A stretch of 64,000 nt of DNA, taken from Prosapia bicincta. Its lineage: Eukaryota > Arthropoda > Insecta > Hemiptera > Cercopidae. This document shows positions 33,113 through 45,019 of the stretch, piece after piece. Numbering within the stretch: the stretch's first letter is position 1; each line of letters opens with the position of its first letter. The position numbers and the translations under genes are program-made. The notes beneath the pieces were generated by a model. That model was not told the DNA's origin and made no database searches. It saw nothing but the letters and a program-made list of their open reading frames with translations. The DNA is taken from contig JBAIZL010000002.1 in the NCBI GenBank assembly GCA_036971475.1, positions 174,467,524-174,531,523 on the forward strand, read 5' to 3'.

Positions 33113-34844
33113 TTGGTAAAATATTTATACTGATTGGTATTGGCACTAAAATGTCATATCTTCGTGAAAATTTTACTCCTTGTTAGAATACTATATGCAC
33201 CGTTTTAAAGCATATGCTCACAGAAAAATAAAACAGTTTTTTTGTTTCATTTGGCTGTCGTAAGTACAGAAATACTATTATTTGAATGTTTAATTTTTTT
33301 ATTCGAAAATGGTAATTTGTGCTCGTTTGAACCTATAAGTTCATTGGGCCTACGTGAACAAGAAATTAACATTAGATGAGATTCGGCCAAATAAAAGCCT
33401 TCTTTTATTTACAATGCACAATATAGGTAGATTTTTCTGGTTACCTACCTGAGGTAAAGATGATACAATATTTGTTGTTTTTCTACTATAGGCCTAACTT
33501 TAAAAACTTACTGTAAATAAACTTTATGCCAACGCTTTACTTATCCTTTATTACTTTTTTACAAGCAGTAAAAACTTAAAATTGAAATTTTCATTTTTTT
33601 TAATACACTGAAGAAGAAATATTGAAGAAAATTCGATGAATTAGTCTAAACATTCTGCAAAATCGTTCTTAAACTGCAAAAACTCTTAAAACATTGTAAC
33701 ACGAAAGAAATAGAATTTAAAAATTGTAGCAGAAAGCTCAATGAGATAAAATAAATTTAATGAGAATAAATGTACTTTCGTAAAGTAAGGATATAGGAGG
33801 AGTTAGTGTACTAACTCTAAGACTGATAATTGAATGAGAAATTCAGAAGAAAAAAGCCTTTATCCCTTATCCCGTGCAGTGCACGCCTAGAATTCTAGAT
33901 TGAATTTTGTTAAAGATGAAACCGTTCATTTAGTTGCTGATCAATTGAGGGTTTTGAAAACATGTAACCAATCCAGAGGATCTATGGATACCGGTCTACA
34001 CCTAACCTGCTGATTCACAATACAATCGTCTACTTGCACTCCCGTATTTTTGTTACTATGAGACTATGTTTACTGACAGAACTGGAGAACTATTCCTAAA
34101 ATTCGACAGAGCACTGCACACCTTTCAATAGGGTGGGGAAATTTTAAAATAGCAACCTAGCGGTGGTGGATTTATTAATTTTAATTTTTTCCAATGGCCT
34201 GGAAGAATCCGACACGAGGAACGCGACCCGTAAGGCATAGGTTTAGCAAGTATCTCCCTTTTTTTCAAAACATACGTAAAAGAGATTAATACCTTTTATA
34301 AGACAGTGCCGTGTATACTAACCTAAATAAAGAAATGACTTAAATTGAGGGTTTAAATTTATTTGTGAACATTTGTTTTTATTAAAAACAATAAATTTGT
34401 TAAGTTTCATTTCGTTAATTCATATTAAAAATAACAACAAATAATAGAATTGTAACAATCAATGTGACAAATTCTGAGACAACTATGTACTATTGTAGCC
34501 GAAACGAAACTGATTGTAAAGATACATCCCGTGTGGTTGTATGTTGAAAGTAGATGGAGAAATGGTGGTATAAATTTCACATTGTAACACGTGACCAATT
34601 AGCGCCTGGAATCGAACCCGTCATGAACGTGTTTGTGTAATGTTTATTTTCGATCTCTGAAGGATGACCACATCATTCAGTATTATCAGTTTTAATCGTG
34701 TGACAGGGACCATGATAGTTACTTCATGATAGTATCTATTTACTTCAGCTAGTTCATTTCCTCCAAAAGATATAAATACCAAAATAAAATCTTATTTGGT
34801 TGAATGTTTCACTTTACAAGCCATAATATTCTACCTTTATTTTA
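33113..34844. other. Spacer DNA without recognised features
   Basis: No gene or element recognised. A small hairpin GAGTTAGTGTACTAACTC at about 33800 has no context. Confidence 0.45.
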
Positions 34845-36015
34845 CCTTCTGAAATTTTTACCCTAATTCACCAGTTGCTATTAGCATAGAGCATGACCCG
34901 TGCATCCCCAATGACGTTCGATAACTGTAAAAGACAACAACATTAAAAGACCCGAGTGATCATTTTTTCTTGTTATGTTGTCTTCTGCTAATGTTACCCC
35001 CAATCATACTCTTTCTAGTCCCGTAGAGGGACACCTTTGTATCCGCGTTTAATATTGAAGATGGTATTGGACTAAGCACCTTCCAAAACACTACGATTGA
35101 TCATTTTCTAGCTTTGTTTTGCCTTCTCACATTTATACTCCAAATCATCATCTGCTACTCCCATAGAGGATCATCCGTGTATCCCCATGACGTTCGATAA
35201 TGGTAAAAGACTCAGCACCATTAACCCCCCCCCCCCCCGACTGATCATTTTCCATGGTTTTTTTGCATTCTGACAATTTTACTCCAATTGAACCTTTTTC
35301 TACTCCCTTAGCACCACACCTGTGCACCCCCTTATAATATTGAAGACTGTATTTTACTCAGCAACCTCCATAACACTACGATTGATCATTTTCTAACTTT
35401 ATTTTGCTTTCTCACAATTATACCCCAATTCATCGTTAGCTACTCCAATAGAGGGTCACCCGTGTATCCCCATTGACGTTCTATAACGGTGAATGACTCG
35501 GCGCCATTAAAATCCATCCGAATGATCATTTTCAATTGTTTTTTGCCTTCTGACAATTGTACCCCAATTCACTAATTTTCTACTCCCGTAGAGCCACATC
35601 CGTGCATTCCCGATTAATATGGAAGACGGTATTAGACTCAGCTACCTCCAAAACACTACAATTGATCATTTTCTAGCTTTGTTTTGCCTTCTCACTTTTA
35701 TACTCCAAATCATTATTTGCTACTCCCATAGATGATCACCCATGTATCCCTATGACGTTCGTTAACGGTAAAAGACTCAGCACCGTTAAAACCCTCCGAC
35801 TGACCATTTTCTAGTTTTCATTTTGACCCCAAGTCACTCCCTTACAACTCCCAGAGAGCCCAACCCGTTCATCTCCGTTTTATATTTTTCACAGGAGTGG
35901 ACTCAGCATCCTTACAAACACCCCAATTGATTATTTCCTAGCTTTTTTGGGGTTCTGATATTCTACCATAATTGATCTTTTTGCTACTCCTGTAGAGGCA
36001 AACACTTGTATCCCC
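34845..36015 (-). repeat. ~140-bp satellite array, reverse orientation
   Basis: Eight units of ~141 bp that are the reverse complement of the 27.1-29.2 kb satellite (ACCCCAATTCA, ACTCCCATAGAGG, GTATCCCCATGACGTTCGAT, CGACTGATCATTTTC). Two unit types alternate: 'ACTACGATTGATCATTTTCT' at 35098, 35384, 35661 and 'CCGACTGATCATTTTC' types at 34958, 35243, 35524, 35802, giving a dimeric repeat of ~281 bp. This array has its own higher-order period, unlike the five-unit period of its partner. Confidence 0.95.
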
Positions 36016-36504
36016 GTCAGCTTTCGATAGTTGTACACGATTATGAAAACTAACAACCAGGACTTATGTTAGTTTTGTAAATAATTGACCAGCTGAAATG
36101 AAGAAGGGCCATACTAATTTTTATGTTTTCACCGTGATTACACACACCCAGTGTCTTACAGTCTAAACATTTGACTAGTCAGACAGTCGCACCATAGTGG
36201 CAACACTGTTGGTTCTCGTATCGTTAGTGGCGTGGGAATAATATACACACCGGCTGCCATATTGTTATTAGACTGAACGAAAATATACACTGGCTGCCAT
36301 ATTGATACCTAAATGAAATGCTGCCGTATTGATAGTACTTCAGTCAAATTTTGTATTCTTAAGATTTTATGAAATTAAAATATATATGGAGTAGTATATT
36401 GTTTATTAGAAATAAATTATACACGACGAAAAACATGTATACTTCACTCTTTCAAGTGGCTGCCATATGGTTGCAAAATGAAATGCTGCCATATTGATAG
36501 CGGG

Positions 36505-36508
<4 letters not shown>
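36016..36508. other. Satellite flank with 42-bp direct repeat
   Basis: 36292-36333 and 36460-36502 share GGCTGCCATAT, AAATGAAATGCTGCC and TATTGATAG. A third GGCTGCCATATTG is at 36250. The repeat ends just before (TA)n. Confidence 0.55.

Positions 36509-36565
<57 letters not shown>
36509..36565. repeat. (TA)n microsatellite
   Basis: About 55 bp of TA directly before the PLE end at 36.57 kb. Confidence 0.95.
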
Positions 36566-36568
<3 letters not shown>

Positions 36569-36633
36569 CGTTTTCTTGTTTATTAATTTAAACAACATAG
36601 GTTATTCGAATACAAGAATATTTATACATTTAT

Positions 36634-36678
36634 ATTCAAAGCTTTTCGTTGGTAAACAGTACCAACATCATCAGGAAT
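36634..36678 (-). ncRNA. Hammerhead ribozyme motif, family 1, on an RT-bearing PLE
   Basis: Minus strand: AUUC, CUGAUGA (36674-36668), linking U, stem II GUUGGUA/UACCAAC (7 perfect pairs), GAAA, stem III AAGCUU, U at the cleavage point, GAAU pairing fully with AUUC (4-bp helix I). The most regular copy in the window. Confidence 0.78.
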
Positions 36679-36779
36679 TAAAATATCATTTTTATTTTTT
36701 TAATTTACTTCATTCATTGGTATTTTATGCTTTCTATATAATCAGTTATATAAAACAGCTATTTTATTTGGTATAATTT

Positions 36780-37197
36780 GGTTTGTTAAAGTTGGTTTAC
36801 GGTATATCATATATTCTAATTTTTCATTTTTTCCTATTATAGTTAAATCTAGAGAATTTATTTTTGTTATTTGTTTCAATATCATAAGTAAATTTGATTT
36901 CATTGTTAATTTTATTTATTTTATCTAAAATATTTGTTAAATTTATATTATTATTGTTTATATATACATGCCATCATCTACATTGCGAACCCAATAACCA
37001 CTTTTATCATATATTTTTATGATTTCGTTTATTTTATTATCTAATTGTATGAAAAATATTTCATATAATATATTTGATAATGGCGAGCCCATAGCCAGAC
37101 CATCATCTTGTATGAAATAAATAGATAAGTCACTTTTCCTAAAGCACAAAATAAAAGATCCAAACAAATTTACAAAATTTAAATTTCTGATAGTCAT
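36780..37197 (-). pseudogene. Penelope-like RT fragment
   Basis: A 79-codon frame (37197-36958) contains motif B GLAMGSPLSN (residues 33-42) and motif C as NVDDGMYI (72-79), where the usual Tyr of YVDD is Asn. Beyond its stop other frames continue with NNEIKFTYD and EYMIYRKPTLTNQIIPN, the block after motif C. Motif A and the fingers are absent: a KSDLS block runs straight into motif B. Several stops and frameshifts: inactive. Confidence 0.82.
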
Positions 37198-37532
37198 AAA
37201 CTATTGTTTAAGTGATTAAAAATTAAAGGATTTATTATTTTAGTTCATTACCAATAAGAATAAATTAATTTTACCCTCCAATATTTATACTACGAAATAC
37301 AAATTGTAATAAGCATTGTAATTTCTGCAAAAAGTATTAGTTTCCAAAATATAGAGTTAGGAGATTATAAGTTTTAGTTTCCTTATTTATTCTTATATTT
37401 AGAAGAAAAATTTTAAACATCCAAAAACCTATGGTATAAAAGGAATACACAGTTTTTTTAATAATAATCACAAACCACTTAGGTTATTCTAATACAAGAA
37501 TTAATTCAAGAATAAATAATTTATATATTATG

Positions 37533-37553
37533 TATATATATATATATATATAC

Positions 37554-37590
<37 letters not shown>
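37533..37590. repeat. (TA)n microsatellite
   Basis: TA tract with one CG interruption at the 5' side of the PLE copy. Confidence 0.95.
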
Positions 37591-37592
<2 letters not shown>

Positions 37593-38588
37593 ATACATAT
37601 TATATATGAAATACTCAAACTAAATATTCAAAACAATAAACAAAAGAAGTATGTATAAGTTTTTTAAACCAAAAAATGAGAAATTTATTATTGCTAAACG
37701 ATGAAGCAATTCATCATATGTAATATATAATTTTCAAAAGTATAGACTATATGTGTTATAAAAAGTAATTCATGAAAATTACAAATAATAAGTTTTGTAC
37801 ATTATTTCTTTTACATTTTTAAAATATATAGTCTTATATGAAAATTATTTACTATAAAATTTGAATTAAAAAAAACCGTACACTATTTCTTTATGACTAT
37901 TAGTACACTTTAAATAAATTAATAATGTTCAACCTTACCTTTTATTTTTTTTAATTTCGTGTACAATAAGTCTTATGATTTTTTTTGCAACTAAGCCACC
38001 GATAAAATATTGTTATAAAACTCAATTTAATTTTATGACAATTTAGTTACAAAAACTATTTATATCAAAAAGCGTTTATAGTATATTTATGGCCTTTAAA
38101 ATAAAACTAAATATTAAAATAATACATCCATAAACATACAAAACACCAATTGTTTTATTTGCCCTTTATTTTTATTATTACATTTTTTGTTGTTACCATG
38201 AGTAGGAAGGTGTTGTATTTCTTAACAACAACAAATAAATACATACATAGTAATCAGGTCAACCAGCACAATCTTTAAAATAAAAGACAATGAGATATAA
38301 AAAATAACAATGCAGTACCTCAAAATTGGAGTAAAAGTATACAAACACAAATATAAGTTGCTGGTATGTTTTACATCACTGCCATCAAAAAACCTTAAAT
38401 GAAATAAATGTGTCCCAATAAATGGTTTCAGCTTAAAAAATTTTTCATATGGCATAGAGGAAACACTGTAGACCGTATAACTCAACTATCTGTTTGAACG
38501 AGCATTTCAACATGAAATAGTACTTGAAGATACTTGTAAAGGCATTTATAGGAACTGCGTCTTTATTAAGTGTACAAACGTTTGATTA
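37591..38588. other. AT-rich DNA without recognised features
   Basis: The 87-codon minus frame at 38222-38485 has no recognisable motif. Confidence 0.5.
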
Positions 38589-38589
38589 A

Positions 38590-38659
<70 letters not shown>

Positions 38660-38660
38660 T
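38589..38660. repeat. (CA)n then (TA)n microsatellite
   Basis: About 40 bp of CA followed by ~28 bp of TA. Confidence 0.95.
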
Positions 38661-41600
38661 TCGTTTCAAAAAGTTTTACTTTGATTGACATTCCGTAAAT
38701 CATCCCTTCAAAAAGCCACCAAATGAATGGCTACTTCAATTATTAATCTACAGATATTCATCAATACACAAGCAAACGGATGTTGTCGTCATAATTTTTT
38801 TTCTATTTATATTTCCTTTAATAGAGTACTTTTAAAACAAGTGTTTTATCGATTTCAAGCAACAAAAAAAAATTAATATTACACACACACTCTCTTGAAG
38901 GTTAATCTAGAAAAAGCTTTTACATAAATATACAATGTATGAGAAAAACAGTTTATAATCACAGCTTCAGATTGCAATTATGTGTTTTTTTTGCAGTAAA
39001 AGAATGGTAAGATTTTCGTATTTTCTATATTATTCGTTTCAAATGAGTCGTACAGCCAGGAATAGGGTTGAGTACTATCAACCATGTGTATTATAAAAAT
39101 CCCTGTTTTAAACACACAGGATTGCCAGTAAAGGCACTTATTTAAGGATGACAAACAAGGTACAGCCAAAATTTCAGCTACTCTATAAATACTGATTCAC
39201 AAAATTTGAATAATTTTTTTCGGCTGAAAAGCTCCAAGAAATTTACAAGTAAATGGTATGAAGCTTATTACTTAGGGAATCCTATCGGATAAGTATAGGA
39301 GCGTTGGTCAAGAGGTACCTTACTAGAGACTTGAACAAACTTTACTAAATCATTAATTACAGAAATATTTGGGTGCAGAAATTTAAAAATATAGGCAATG
39401 CGTATGACTGTATCTTGTCATACAGATAGAAGAGTTCGGTCTTACACTGAATAACCCTCTGTACTGATAATACTGTATTTTATTAATTTACAATTACGTG
39501 AATATTGTTCACAAACTGCATCACAATTGTCAATCACTGTAACAAGGGGGTGGCATTGTTAAAAGACATTAGGACAATAAACATTTATTAACCTATGTTA
39601 GGAATTGTTTAGATAATGTAGGTAGAACAATAAGAAGTATCCATAAATGGTGCCTTTCGAAGAATATATTACTGGACGTTTAAAATGACAATGTTCAAAG
39701 CTTTCCATTATGTGACGGGTCTCATTTAGTAATTATATTTTGTTCACTTAATAATTGGCGTTTAAATATGAGGGTAAAAAAATACTTTCGTAGTTGTTTG
39801 AAAAAACATTTCTTAACTGAAAACTTGCAAATTTTGTTTGTTGTGTTTTATAAAAATTACTACTTTTGTAGTAATTGCCAAAAAACCACGACTTACTGAT
39901 ATTTTTCAGCAGACGCGTTTGACACTAACGAAAGTAATTTTTATTTCCTTTTTTTTGAACTTTTGTGTGAGTTAAAGAGAATTTGAAGTAAAATATGTTA
40001 TACAATTTGGATGAGGTTCTTTGAAATTGGACAATAAGCAATAAGTTTATTGAATAGTATAAGATATTACATCTTTTCATCACTATTATAGTAATAATGT
40101 ATTGGTTATCCGAATAAACAATTTCTTCCAACCTCGCGAAATATACTTTGTAACAAAACCAAGCTATGCAGAAAGATTGTCGCTTTGGTTCTAAGTTAAC
40201 TATTCAAAATCTTTTAAGACACGAAGCCTCATGATACCACTATAGGAACGAACAAATCAAATACTTGTTTAACATAGCAACGTCTCTGATCATAATAAGA
40301 TACATAAACCGCTCAAAGCTAGCGGATTATTCAGGATGCAGTCAAATTCTAGTTCATTTTGTCAGGTAGCTTGGCCTTTGAAGGGGCTTAAATTACGTTA
40401 CAAGGCCGTTTAGAGGAACGGAAAAGACCGTTTGTTTGAAATTCTTCAAAGGGTTGTTGAGGAACAAATAGGGTGTTGAAAAGTCGAAATTAAACATTTA
40501 TTGTTCCTTCTATTATATAAAACTATAGTAGCGTGTGAATTAAATTGCAATATCACTTGAAATGTTCTTTGCAATAAAGTGTTTTCTATTTCAGGAAATG
40601 TATGCCTTTTCCTGCTTGTATGTTTCAAATTTTATAATTTATATATATAGGTAATTACAAACTTGTAAGAGAACTTCTAACATTTATATTTTCCTGCTAT
40701 TACTCGACTGTGGTGTCAAATATAAACAAAGGTCCGCCGAAACATTTAAAATTGGTCGTGAATCGAACGTACTACTCGATTTTGAATAATTGTTTGTTTA
40801 TCGTTCTAAGGCAACCAGCCAGTGTGAATATTACGTATCTTAATACATTTGTTAGGAGTATAGAAGGGATTATAGAAAGGATGAAACACCGCTAAGTGCA
40901 GAATATAGGTGCTATAGCATTACGAAGTCGTATCTGAGATAAACCTACTAAATGTATACCATATTTAATGTTACCTTTATGTATAATTCTGTTCAGGTAA
41001 TGTTAACAATGGGTTGCCGTTAAAGAATATTGTGTTGTACGCCATAAGTCTGGTTTAACTTTCATGAACGGTTAGACACCCTTTGCTTTTGAAAATCCTT
41101 CAGGTATTAAAACCAAACCCCTTTGTGTCAGATAATCAATATCATGCCTTTGAGATAGCTTGCATTCAACTCTAAGCCCTTACTCATGTTTAAATTAAAC
41201 GGGATGCGGTGGCTCACGTCTCAATGAGCCCTTATACACAGCATTAGAATTGTTTTAAATTTGTTTTCGAATGTTACCATTTTTAACCTTCATTTATCAG
41301 CATTTTTTTTTTAAATATATAAATGTCATAGATTTTAGTTTATGTGACTAGCCAACTAGCATAGTTTTATCTTATGTTTAAATCCTTTATAATATTGTCG
41401 AATCAAAATTATTTGGTTTTAGTCGACCTTAGCAATTTCGTTATTTTTTCATCGGCGAGTTTTCTCGCGGCCTTTGTCAAGAAACCTTATGAAAACCGTG
41501 GGTTTCCAGTTTTGTTGTCCCGAGTGCTAGATAGTTACGTGTCTGCTTCACTTCAACGCAAGAGTTTTTCCTTTCAGATACTTGCTGTAAATAGCTTTAT

Positions 41601-42627
41601 GTCAATTTAAAAACATTGTTTTTTCATATATGTATAGTAAAGGGGTTTTTTGAACTGTGAAAAAACACTGTCGACATGACGGCTGTTTTTTATACGAGTT
41701 GATTAGTGAAACTTTATTGTACTCATATTTAATTTATGTACATAACATGATTTTAAAACAAAGCGAATTAGTTTCAAGATAAGATTTTACAAAAATATTG
41801 AACGAATTATTCATGTTTCCTTTGTTACAATAAAGATTTGGTATCTGAGATTTACAGCGCTTCTTGAAATGGAAATTGGAGACATCATTGGTGACACGTT
41901 TTCTGCTGTCGAGGAAGATCTTAAGGAACACAGCGACTTGAAATTTTAGCTATTTTTCCTCGAAAAAACGCATAATGGCACGCTTAAAAGGTTTTAAGTG
42001 TCAACACTTGAGCTTCTCAAAGCATCACCATCCGAGCAAAGTCTATGCGTGACGCTTACCTATAGTGATTTGACCAAGGAAAAACTAAAATGCTTCCACT
42101 TTGCGTAATGCTGCTTAACTTTGTACAAATAAAGTACGTATTGTAATAGAACTCTTTGCATTTTTTCCCGTTCAACGTAGCCTGAAAAGCGAATACTTAT
42201 GAATAACGATTTACAATTTCAAGCCAATAATTCCTAGATTAGTTTCGTTGCTACGTTTTTATTCAACCTAAGTCAAAGGAACTATTACATGGAAAAATAT
42301 TGCAATTTTGTTTCTATTTTTTATGTAATGTTAGGTACATAGAATTCATGAAGTGGTAGATTTTTGCTCGCATTAAATATTCATTGAACATTTTAACTTT
42401 AAAATTAATTACAGATTCTAATCAAAATGCCTTTTCTGTAAAAGTTACACGGTTTCCTTACTTCAGACAATATGGTACAACGTTGTGGATCTGGCCAATG
42501 TATATTAGGTCAAATAGCACCGATAACTATTCACAGCCCATCAAATTGTTTTCTATATTTTATTCGAAAGCATTCTACTATCTCTAAATGACGTTTCTAT
42601 TAAAATGGAATAACGCCCTGAACACAG
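38661..42627. other. AT-rich DNA without recognised features
   Basis: Several short frames (38978, 39925, 40446, 40710, 41374, 41734, 42384) lack known motifs. No repeats or element ends seen. Confidence 0.45.
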
Positions 42628-42775
42628 GTATATCTTGCTTTGTGGCCGTGCAATATGCATGGCATTGCTGTTAAACATCTGCTTGACGGTGACGAAGTGA
42701 TTTTAAAGTGTGATCTCGTGGTAAATCCACCGGTGTATCTTGAGTTCATCTTCACCACGAATGCTATTAATAATT
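42628..42775 (+). pseudogene. Possible immunoglobulin-domain exon, decayed or divergent
   Basis: The frame reads LLDGDEVILKCDLVVNPP, then V.LEFIFTTNAINN. This fits the first half of an Ig/C2-type domain of arthropod adhesion proteins ('GD.V.L.C....NPP....F.W..N'), with the B-strand cysteine present and Phe where the core Trp is expected. A CAG at 42625-42627 could be the acceptor and GTAAT at 42776 the donor, a 148-bp exon interrupting an Ig fold. The acceptor lacks a good pyrimidine tract and no neighbouring exon was identified. It may be a lone exon of a large intron-rich host gene, a pseudogene or chance. Confidence 0.3.
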
Positions 42776-43216
42776 GTAATATTGTTCGCCTAAATGAAAA
42801 AATGGAATGTATTACAACTCGTTTCCAAGTGATTTAAGAATAGGTGCAAATAAACACTTACATTTTATTATCAATATTGAAAGAAATTTATTATTCTATG
42901 CAGTACTAAATATGGAAAAAATACTGCTGAGTAAAATAGTCTTCGGCAATAAAAACGTAAAATAACTCACCATTGTATGAGCGTTGAAGTCGATACAATA
43001 TGTAAACTAGTTATTCTTTATTTCTTCAACACTTTACGTATACAAGAAACGAAAGCCGTTTATAGATATAAATTGAAGGCATAAATAGATTTTAAACTTG
43101 GTTCTCAGTTATAATAAAATTTGTAGCAGCCTCAAACTTCATTCATACGTTTTGTTTGCAATTCTTGTTCCAATGCTTTGCATTATTCTTTCAGGAGGTG
43201 GGAAAACTATTCCTTG

Positions 43217-43219
<3 letters not shown>
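42776..43219. other. AT-rich DNA without recognised features
   Basis: No second Ig exon visible here. Confidence 0.45.
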
Positions 43220-43305
<86 letters not shown>

Positions 43306-43381
43306 TAATATAAGTCAAAATACAAATACAAGAATTGTAAATTCAATTATAATTCTTGTATTTGTATTTTGACTTCGTTCT

Positions 43382-43441
<60 letters not shown>

Positions 43442-43455
43442 ATATATATATATAC
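43220..43455. mobile_element. Mini-hairpin between (TA)n tracts, copy 1
   Basis: (TA)n 43220-43304, then a hairpin at about 43312-43374 with 25-bp arms AAGTCAAAATACAAATACAA and GAATT, a ~14-base loop, then (TA)n 43386-43455. The arm carries CAAATACAAGAAT, also at the outer end of family 1 hairpins, so this may be a PLE hairpin reduced to its outermost bases. Confidence 0.6.
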
Positions 43456-44746
43456 ATTCTGCACCTAAATAGGTTTTGTACAGGGAGAAAAAAAATCTTC
43501 TGCAAAGGTTAAGTATAGTGATCTAATGTTCTCCTATTGAAATGCGAAAAACTGTGTGAATGAGGACTTCTTCTGGAGGACAAAATTTTCGTTTAGTTAC
43601 AAAATTTGGATACGGATTTTATCACGTAGTACCTCATCCTCGTATTATCGAGAGGGGAAAGCAGGAACCAACTTTACGACGTCAAGTGCTCATATGTTAA
43701 TATGTTAAATTATAAATTATACTTTATTACTAACAATTGAGGTCCTAATCCTGCCAGTATGAGGCCCTAGAAATGGGGCAGGCTTAACATCCTACTGTGT
43801 TTGGAGCTAAATTTAGTTATGAATAGGCCGAATTAGTTTTTGCCTTTTTAATAGGCTTGAACAAAATTACTAAGAAAGACAAGATAGACGTTAAAAGAAA
43901 ATTTTGTATCGGGTTAAAACTAGATAACCTATGTATTCATAATAATCCTAAAGCTTTTTATTAATAATAGCCTAGTAATTTAAAGAGACCCAAGAGTAAA
44001 CCTAACCACGGAATGCGGTTAGACCTGTATGGAAAATAAAATATTGCATTATTAACTTCTTTTTATTTAACGAAAACCGCTCAAGCCATGGCAGCCTTTG
44101 ATGTTATTCAAACATCAGAAACCACAGAGAAAGGCAGATTTTGTGCTGTTATTAATTCATGTTGAAATAGCGGTTTTCTCATTAATAGGTTTAGCGACAA
44201 AAAAGCTTATTCTATCAGAATAACATTCCGTCCAGTCACAATAAATAAAGACATTTTCATACCACAGTATGTTTACGGATTTTGTCGGGCGTTTCCTCGT
44301 AAAACTGGGAATACACTATAACGCAGGCGCTGGTAATGCTTTACTTCAAATATTGAGCAACAATCAATATTATAACGATATTCAGCTTAAGCGGTTCTAA
44401 TGTTACTGAAACATTTTCATCACTGCTTGACGTCCGCCTTCAAAGATTGACTAACAGCCTTATTATTTTCCAATACCTTAAGGTCTACAGAGGTTGAAAT
44501 TCTTAATATACTTATGTTTATTTCTCTTAGGAATATTTCTATACAATTGAGTAGTTTTCCCCCTTTACTAACACTAAAATTCTTTTCGATGTTGAATCGT
44601 TTTGGAGTGATTTTCAAAACTTAAATCATACTCAATTAGAAAGAGTAAAATTTAAAATTAGAAAATGCAGTCACTCCGACACGTGTCATCAGAGAAAAAT
44701 ATTGTAAGCCGAGGATGTACAGGGGAGGCAGACAACTGTTCTCAAT
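43456..44746. other. AT-rich DNA without recognised features
   Basis: The 65-codon minus frame at 44420-44617 shows no motif. Confidence 0.45.
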
Positions 44747-44843
44747 TATATATATATATATATTTGTAGAATATCAAAAATGTAGAATTATTTTTAAGAT
44801 TAAATAATATACACAATTACAGGAATAATTTATTGAACAATAC

Positions 44844-44888
44844 ATTCAAAGCTTTTCGTTGGTTGACAATACCAATATCCTCAGGAAT
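44844..44888 (-). ncRNA. Hammerhead ribozyme motif, family 1
   Basis: Minus strand: AUUC, CUGAGGA (44884-44878), linking U, stem II UUGGU/ACCAA with an A-C mismatch at the closing pair, GAAA, stem III AAGCUU, U, then GAAU pairing with AUUC. Confidence 0.68.
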
Positions 44889-44927
44889 TACAATACTAAG
44901 AATGAGATATTCGTTTTTAGTATTGTA

Positions 44928-44972
44928 ATTCCTGAGGATGTTGGTAATGTCAACTAACGAAAAGCTTTGAAT
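44928..44972 (+). ncRNA. Hammerhead ribozyme motif, family 1
   Basis: AUUC, CUGAGGA at 44932-44938, linking U, stem II GUUGGU/ACUAAC (one G-U), GAAA at 44959-44962, stem III AAGCUU, predicted cleavage after 44968, GAAU completing a 4-bp helix I. Confidence 0.72.
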
Positions 44973-45019
44973 GTATTATTCAATAAATTATTCCTGAAAT
45001 TGTGTATATTATTTAATCT

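Larger units (their letters stand above)
36570..37534 (-). mobile_element. Penelope-like element, internally deleted, with hammerhead end
   Basis: On the minus strand, from (TA)n at 37535: 5'-type sequence shared with 26160-26548, then RT motifs, then a terminal region with a family 1 hammerhead, ending at (TA)n (36509-36565). It links ribozyme, RT and (TA)n on one molecule, which justifies calling the solitary hairpins PLE products. The thumb, linker and endonuclease are missing between IYRKPT and the ribozyme. Confidence 0.8.

Noticed and set aside
34603..34622. GGTTCGATTCC on the minus strand, like a tRNA or SINE B box
   Set aside because: No A box at the right distance, no cloverleaf and no repeated copy.
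35225..35238. Run of 14 C within the reverse satellite array
   Set aside because: A homopolymer expansion in one unit, possibly an assembly artefact; no functional reading is justified.
41200..41232. GCGGTGGCTCACGTCTCA resembles the start of a primate Alu
   Set aside because: The match is about 15 bases with nothing Alu-like after it; the setting is not primate.
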